Positions 21,359-24,764 of a DNA stretch of 24,764 nt are shown in pieces; the first letter of the stretch is position 1; every line of letters begins with the position of its first letter. This DNA comes from a virus: IMG/VR virus record IMGVR_UViG_3300042519_001112, positions 1 through 24,764 of that record; one strand, given 5' to 3'. A model generated the notes under the pieces. That model did not search any database. It was not told the origin of the DNA and saw nothing but the letters and a program-made list of their open reading frames with translations. The position numbers and the translations under genes are program-made.

Positions 21359-22038
21359 TATTTACAACCCTTGTTAGCAATTTGTAAAAACTCTTGTCTT
21401 GCCGCTAGATCAGTTTTGAAACCTCCGCCTAAACGACTGGTAACAGTACTAGATCCTGTATCTTCTACACCACGACTTTTAACACAATAGTGTTGTGCAT
21501 CAATCATAACTGCAACATCTTCTGTATCAAGGATGAACTGTAAGGTGTGAAAAATCTGCTCTGTTAACCTCTCTTGAATCTGAGGTCTTTTGCTAAAATA
21601 TTCTACAATACGGTTTATCTTACTAAGCCCTAATACTTTTTGTTTAGGGACATAAGCTACAGTAGCCAATCCATCAATCACTACAAAGTGATGTTCGCAG
21701 TTAGATTGAACATTAACATTACGCTCTACAACCATTTCGTTGTATTGCATCTTGTTATTAACTGTTGTACATTTAGGGAATGCTTCATAATCAAGTCCCC
21801 AAAAGATTTCATTAACATACATCTTAGCTACACGTTTGGGTGTTTCAGTTAAGCTGTCATCAGTTAAATCTAATCCAAGATATTGCATGATAGCAGTGAA
21901 GTGTTCTTCAATGCGGTCAATCTTATCTTTTCTGTCTAAACTGTTTGGCAATGTAGGTGTCTCAACACCCATTTTGACCAAGTATTCGTGTACTTGTTGA
22001 CCCAACTCTGGATCTGTTTTTGTTTTATTATAACTCAT
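21358..22038 (-). CDS. folE: GTP cyclohydrolase I (FolE), 226 aa
   Basis: FolE opens GTP to dihydroneopterin triphosphate, the shared precursor of folate, biopterin and 7-deazaguanines. The type I signature is complete: NVQSNCEHHFVVIDG (109-123) with zinc ligands C114 and H117, LGLSKINRIVEYFSKRPQIQERLT, and the second zinc cysteine in QHYCVKSRGV (182-191, C185). The first 30 residues are less conserved. Start at 22038: AAGGAAGG lies about 7 bases upstream, whereas the frame is open 19 codons further up without one. A 9-bp inverted repeat lies between the upstream gene and this start. It probably supplies QueD in the deazaguanine pathway. Confidence 0.92.
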   Translation of the reverse strand: MSYNKTKTDPELGQQVHEYLVKMGVETPTLPNSLDRKDKIDRIEEHFTAIMQYLGLDLTDDSLTETPKRVAKMYVNEIFWGLDYEAFPKCTTVNNKMQYNEMVVERNVNVQSNCEHHFVVIDGLATVAYVPKQKVLGLSKINRIVEYFSKRPQIQERLTEQIFHTLQFILDTEDVAVMIDAQHYCVKSRGVEDTGSSTVTSRLGGGFKTDLAARQEFLQIANKGCK

Positions 22039-22073
22039 AGATAACCTTCCTTTGTGATGGTTTTGTTTTGATA

Positions 22074-22097
22074 TTGTGTTACCGTTGTGTAACACAA
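22074..22097. repeat. 9-bp perfect inverted repeat upstream of folE
   Basis: TTGTGTTAC (22074-22082) and GTAACACAA (22089-22097) are perfect complements around a 6-base loop, between the folE start and the preceding gene. No U-run follows on the minus strand, so it is not an intrinsic terminator. It may be an operator or an mRNA hairpin. A late-type GATAAATA lies just beyond it (22099-22106, minus strand). Confidence 0.6.
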
Positions 22098-22104
22098 GTA
22101 TTTA

Positions 22105-22335
22105 TCACTTTGATTTAGCAACTGATTTTTTTGATTTAGCTCTGACAGCAGGCTTCATATTGGCAAGTTCAACACTAGCGCAGGCCTCACGTACCTCTTT
22201 AACTAACGCATCCCAATCCCATTCTAATTCAGTACGACCGTCGGAGTAGGTAGACACAGTTAAGTGACTACCTACTTTTACTGAGTCTGGCAATGAACTA
22301 ACTTCTTGAAGTTGAATTTTCTTGCGGGTTGCCAT
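22105..22335 (-). CDS. Small basic-tailed hypothetical protein, 76 aa
   Basis: The first 50 residues form a small strand-helix unit (SVKVGSHLTVSTYSDGRTEL, WDWDALVKEVREACAS); the last 17 are lysine/arginine/serine-rich, ending AKSKKSVAKSK. A basic tail suggests nucleic-acid binding. No family is recognised. It starts 2 bases after the histone-like gene 22338-22532 and is followed by the inverted repeat and the folE start. Confidence 0.65.
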   Translation of the reverse strand: MATRKKIQLQEVSSLPDSVKVGSHLTVSTYSDGRTELEWDWDALVKEVREACASVELANMKPAVRAKSKKSVAKSK

Positions 22336-22337
22336 AG

Positions 22338-22532
22338 TTAAGCCTTAGCTTTTGCTTCTGCACGTGCGGTTTTTTCTGCTGTAATTTCGTTACGGCGAGC
22401 CTTAACTGCTTTAGCTAACTCTGCTAATGCTTTGCGGGCACGTGTACCAGCGGCTGCATTGCCTTTGTTAAACTTATCGTTCTCGGCATTGTATGCTGCC
22501 AAGCTAGTTTCAATATCATTTTGTGCGCTCAT
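22338..22532 (-). CDS. Histone H1/Hc1-like small basic protein, 64 aa
   Basis: A small helical, alanine- and lysine-rich protein with DKFNKGNAAAGTRARKALAE (position 19 onwards) and a C-terminal alanine/lysine tail. The GNxxAGTRARKAL segment is what is usually annotated as an Hc1-like histone H1 protein in bacteria and marine phages. Such proteins are thought to bind and condense DNA. An AGGAG site lies 6 bases before the ATG. It could act on phage or host DNA; that is inference. It sits beside a strongly acidic protein gene. Confidence 0.68.
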   Translation of the reverse strand: MSAQNDIETSLAAYNAENDKFNKGNAAAGTRARKALAELAKAVKARRNEITAEKTARAEAKAKA

Positions 22533-22555
22533 GTTTTCTCCTATTTGAAATGAAC

Positions 22556-22972
22556 TTATTCTGTATCACCAGAACCTACTACATTACCATCTTCATCTGA
22601 TAATTCTAACGGACCTTGTAAGATATAATCTGTATCATCATTACTCCATCCTAATTCTTCCATGCCTTCAAAGTAATTTTCTTCCCAAGCATTTTCAATT
22701 TCTTCTCGTTCTTCTTCAGTTATTTCATCAGGGTATTCCCATTCAGCCCAACACCCATCATCAAGACTTTCAAGTTCCCACTCATAATCATCTTGACCGA
22801 TTTCATAACCATCATCATTATCTAGGTCAATGTCGGGTTTTTCATCACTTTCGCAATAGAATGTCCCCCAACGATAACCTTCCTCACGGATGATTGTTTT
22901 ACCATCTTTGTACCAATGCTGTCTTTCATAAGCACTCTTTTTGTGAAGTGTTTTTAATGTCCATGTTGCCAT
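22556..22972 (-). CDS. Strongly acidic conserved phage protein, 138 aa
   Basis: The protein starts with a short neutral domain (MATWTLKTLHKKSAYERQHW, KTIIREEGYRWGTFYCESDE) and continues as an extremely acidic region rich in Asp/Glu and Trp (DIDLDNDDGYEIGQDDYEWE, EEREEIENAWEENYFEGMEE). I associate similar proteins with T4-like cyanophages; the function is unknown. High negative charge could suggest DNA mimicry or binding to basic proteins, which is inference. GGAAA lies about 7 bases before the ATG; it follows the membrane-protein gene by 2 bases. Confidence 0.72.
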   Translation of the reverse strand: MATWTLKTLHKKSAYERQHWYKDGKTIIREEGYRWGTFYCESDEKPDIDLDNDDGYEIGQDDYEWELESLDDGCWAEWEYPDEITEEEREEIENAWEENYFEGMEELGWSNDDTDYILQGPLELSDEDGNVVGSGDTE

Positions 22973-22974
22973 GA

Positions 22975-23664
22975 TTATTTCCTATCACCAAACAGTTGTA
23001 ACAAGTTGATGAACAAGTTGATAAAGTCCATATACAAAGTTAATGCACCACGTACTTCTGCAACATCACTGGCTTGTACACTGAGTTCCTCACGGATCTT
23101 CTGTGTGTCATAGGCAGTTAATCCTAGAAAGATAATGATGGCTAATGCTGAGATTACCATCTGCATCACCGTTGATCCAATAAAGATGTTGACAATGCTG
23201 GCAATGATGATTGCAATCAATCCAACAAACATAAACTTGCCAACACTATCTAAACTTTGTTTAGTAAAATAGCCATAGCCACTCATAACACCAAACAGTA
23301 TGGCTGCACCCATAAATGCTGATACGATACTACCCATAGTGAATACAGCAAAGATTGTAGCAAAACTCAATCCCATTAATGCCGCAAATCCATGTAAGCA
23401 TAACTGCGCTACACTCTTACTAGGGTTAGTAGCTAATATCATACTAACACCAAAGATTGCTACTAGCGGAGAAAAGATTACAATCCACTTTAGCATTCCG
23501 GTAAAAAAGAATTCAAGTAACTCTGGGCTAGAGCCTACAAAGTAACTAACAATCATTGATACAATAACAGCAACACTCATATGTCCGTAGACACGGCCCA
23601 TTGCTGAGTTTACCTCGCTTGCCGAACGATACGACATTTCATTTTCATAAGTTGTTTCAAACAT
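22975..23664 (-). CDS. Bax inhibitor-1-like (TMBIM/YccA/YetJ) membrane protein, 229 aa
   Basis: A polytopic inner-membrane protein with about seven hydrophobic segments beginning near residue 28. The family ending is clear: LTAYDTQKIRE (182-192) and LTLYMDFINLFINLLQLFG (209-227). The two aspartates D186 and D213 match the pair that in the bacterial homologue YetJ forms a pH-sensing calcium-leak gate. Family members leak calcium or other ions across membranes and modulate cell death in eukaryotes; the role in a phage is unknown but may involve membrane stress or lysis timing. AAAAGGAGAC precedes the ATG; the stop lies 2 bases before the acidic-protein gene. Confidence 0.88.
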   Translation of the reverse strand: MFETTYENEMSYRSASEVNSAMGRVYGHMSVAVIVSMIVSYFVGSSPELLEFFFTGMLKWIVIFSPLVAIFGVSMILATNPSKSVAQLCLHGFAALMGLSFATIFAVFTMGSIVSAFMGAAILFGVMSGYGYFTKQSLDSVGKFMFVGLIAIIIASIVNIFIGSTVMQMVISALAIIIFLGLTAYDTQKIREELSVQASDVAEVRGALTLYMDFINLFINLLQLFGDRK

Positions 23665-23676
23665 AATAGTCTCCTT

Positions 23677-24764
23677 TTAGTATTTATTTTCTCTGGTATG
23701 TTTGCGATAGTCTGTGTCCATACGCAACCAATCTTGTCCCTTACCCTCTAGAATATCGCAGATTCTATCAATAGTACCATCAGTCCAGTCACTAATCTTA
23801 CCTTGATTAACGTGCGGCTGATGTAACATATGATACAATTTAATAGTTGCATCTTCAACAGACCAGGGAGTATAAAGTCTTGTATAATCATTCGCAAACG
23901 TTTCTGGGAAACTGCGATATGCCGGGTACAATACATTACAACCTAATGCATCTGCTTCACTTACTGTATTACTTACCCAGTCTTGTAATGCACAGTTAAA
24001 CAATACTCTAGTATCGTTTAGTAACTCATAGTATGTATTCTTATCTAGGTCTTCACATATACGCAATAGACCACGATTTTGCATATCTTGTGTACGCTTC
24101 ATATAACTATCGTTGTTACTTTTTAGTTTACTACCACTAAACACACAGAACTCTACCCCACGATATACACCATGACGATCCTTCTGTCCATAACGGTTGT
24201 AGAATTCTTCAATCACATCCATATAGAAGTCTGGTTGTTTTTCTTGATCCCATCTTGCACTAAATGCAATACGCATAGGTCGTTCATTGAACGGCTTAAT
24301 GTTATTGTTGATACGACCACGAACTTCTTCTTTACCAAATGCTAGACCTGAGATATTGTAGATCGGTGCCTTCCAACCTGCAATCTTCATATGCATAACC
24401 ATTTCTTCATTACTAGCAAGTACGCCATCAACGAATGAGTCAACCATCTTCTCATAGTGTCCCATAAACTCACTCATACCCCACACGTGTACGAAATCAT
24501 CAGGGTCAATTGACTGAGCAAGACAGCGAACATAAATCTTAGGACGACTTGTGATCGGAATCTGTTTCATAATGTAGGGCAATGACTCAATGCCCGGCTG
24601 AAACATATCTTCAAAATAAACTATATCACCTGCGCCTACTTCGCCCTGCTTCATCATCTTAACTAGATTCATTAGTTGACTCATACCAAAGTATGTGCGA
24701 CCATGGGCATCTAATACTTGACCGGTAACAATAGCTTGGTCATTAGATAATGTTTCACCCGGGA
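23677..24764 (-). CDS. GT4-like glycosyltransferase, N-terminus beyond the window
   Basis: The frame is open through the right edge, so the true start lies outside. The visible part reads from LSNDQAIVTGQVLDAHGRTY through DIVYFEDMFQ to a GT-B-type C-terminal domain with MRIAFSARWDQEKQPDFYMD and a donor-binding region (VLFNCALQDWVSNTVSEADA, LGCNVLYP). This is the usual layout of GT4 glycosyltransferases, although the ExDALG-type segment differs somewhat from the standard. It lies 12 bases before the Bax-inhibitor-like gene. Together with the other sugar genes it suggests glycan modification; acceptor and donor are unknown. Confidence 0.72.
   Translation of the reverse strand, partial: PGETLSNDQAIVTGQVLDAHGRTYFGMSQLMNLVKMMKQGEVGAGDIVYFEDMFQPGIESLPYIMKQIPITSRPKIYVRCLAQSIDPDDFVHVWGMSEFMGHYEKMVDSFVDGVLASNEEMVMHMKIAGWKAPIYNISGLAFGKEEVRGRINNNIKPFNERPMRIAFSARWDQEKQPDFYMDVIEEFYNRYGQKDRHGVYRGVEFCVFSGSKLKSNNDSYMKRTQDMQNRGLLRICEDLDKNTYYELLNDTRVLFNCALQDWVSNTVSEADALGCNVLYPAYRSFPETFANDYTRLYTPWSVEDATIKLYHMLHQPHVNQGKISDWTDGTIDRICDILEGKGQDWLRMDTDYRKHTRENKY

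Noticed and set aside
1-24764. CRISPR arrays, tRNA genes, insertion sequences and integrase or attachment sites
   Set aside because: I looked for regular spaced repeats, cloverleaf-like segments, transposase or integrase motifs and found none.

Overview
The window looks like part of an AT-rich, lytic, T4-like tailed phage genome (myovirus type), probably from an aquatic bacterium. The reasons are short genes packed with ATGA or TAATG stop/start overlaps, a T4 RNase H-type 5'-3' exonuclease, UV endonuclease UvdE, phage-style FolE/QueD/QueE, several glycosyltransferases, many small proteins of a kind common in marine T4-like phages, and two proteins that begin with what looks like a T4 capsid-targeting peptide. 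I see no tRNA, rRNA, CRISPR array or insertion sequence. The host cannot be named from the sequence. The strong promoters match the bacterial sigma-70 consensus (TTGACA, 17 bases, TATAAT), and a weakly phasin-like gene hints at a proteobacterium.

Layout. Most genes are on the minus strand, so read right to left. Positions 1-2190 hold small, singly or jointly transcribed genes, two of them for exported proteins, with matching sigma-70 promoters and one clear bidirectional terminator (744-772). A lone plus-strand gene (2281-2763) encodes a degenerate phosphodiesterase-like protein. Positions 2760-6544 hold a tight run of small conserved phage proteins plus the exonuclease. Positions 6563-11064 hold a cassette of an SPPY-type methyltransferase, an HsdM-like methyltransferase with an altered catalytic motif, and an SF2 helicase with a possible GIY-YIG-like N-terminus. 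Positions 11122-12197 hold three small genes, two of which have their own palindrome-bearing promoters. UvdE (12182-13207) is divergent from a plus-strand operon (13287-16690) of two predicted virion-packaged proteins and a glycosyltransferase-like gene. Positions 16687-22038 are minus strand: GalE-type epimerase, GT4 glycosyltransferase, two small genes, QueE, QueD, a cytidylyltransferase, a small gene and FolE. Positions 22105-24764 hold small basic and acidic proteins, a Bax-inhibitor-1-like membrane protein and a GT4-like gene cut by the window edge.

How the genes fit together. FolE, QueD and QueE would take GTP to 7-carboxy-7-deazaguanine, a precursor for queuosine or for deazaguanine DNA modification; QueC is not in the window. 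The methyltransferases and helicase suggest DNA modification or a restriction-like activity. The epimerase, cytidylyltransferase and glycosyltransferases suggest glycan synthesis or modification. The most unusual element is the plus-strand pair 13287-15928. Each protein starts with a capsid-targeting-like peptide and carries further glutamate sites resembling prohead-protease sites at apparent domain borders. This suggests multi-domain proteins packaged in the head, cut there and injected into the host.

Four genes shorter than 60 codons (1135-1218, 1215-1379, 2760-2924, 18845-19021) were found by direct reading. Function calls rest on motif recognition by eye; no database search was run.
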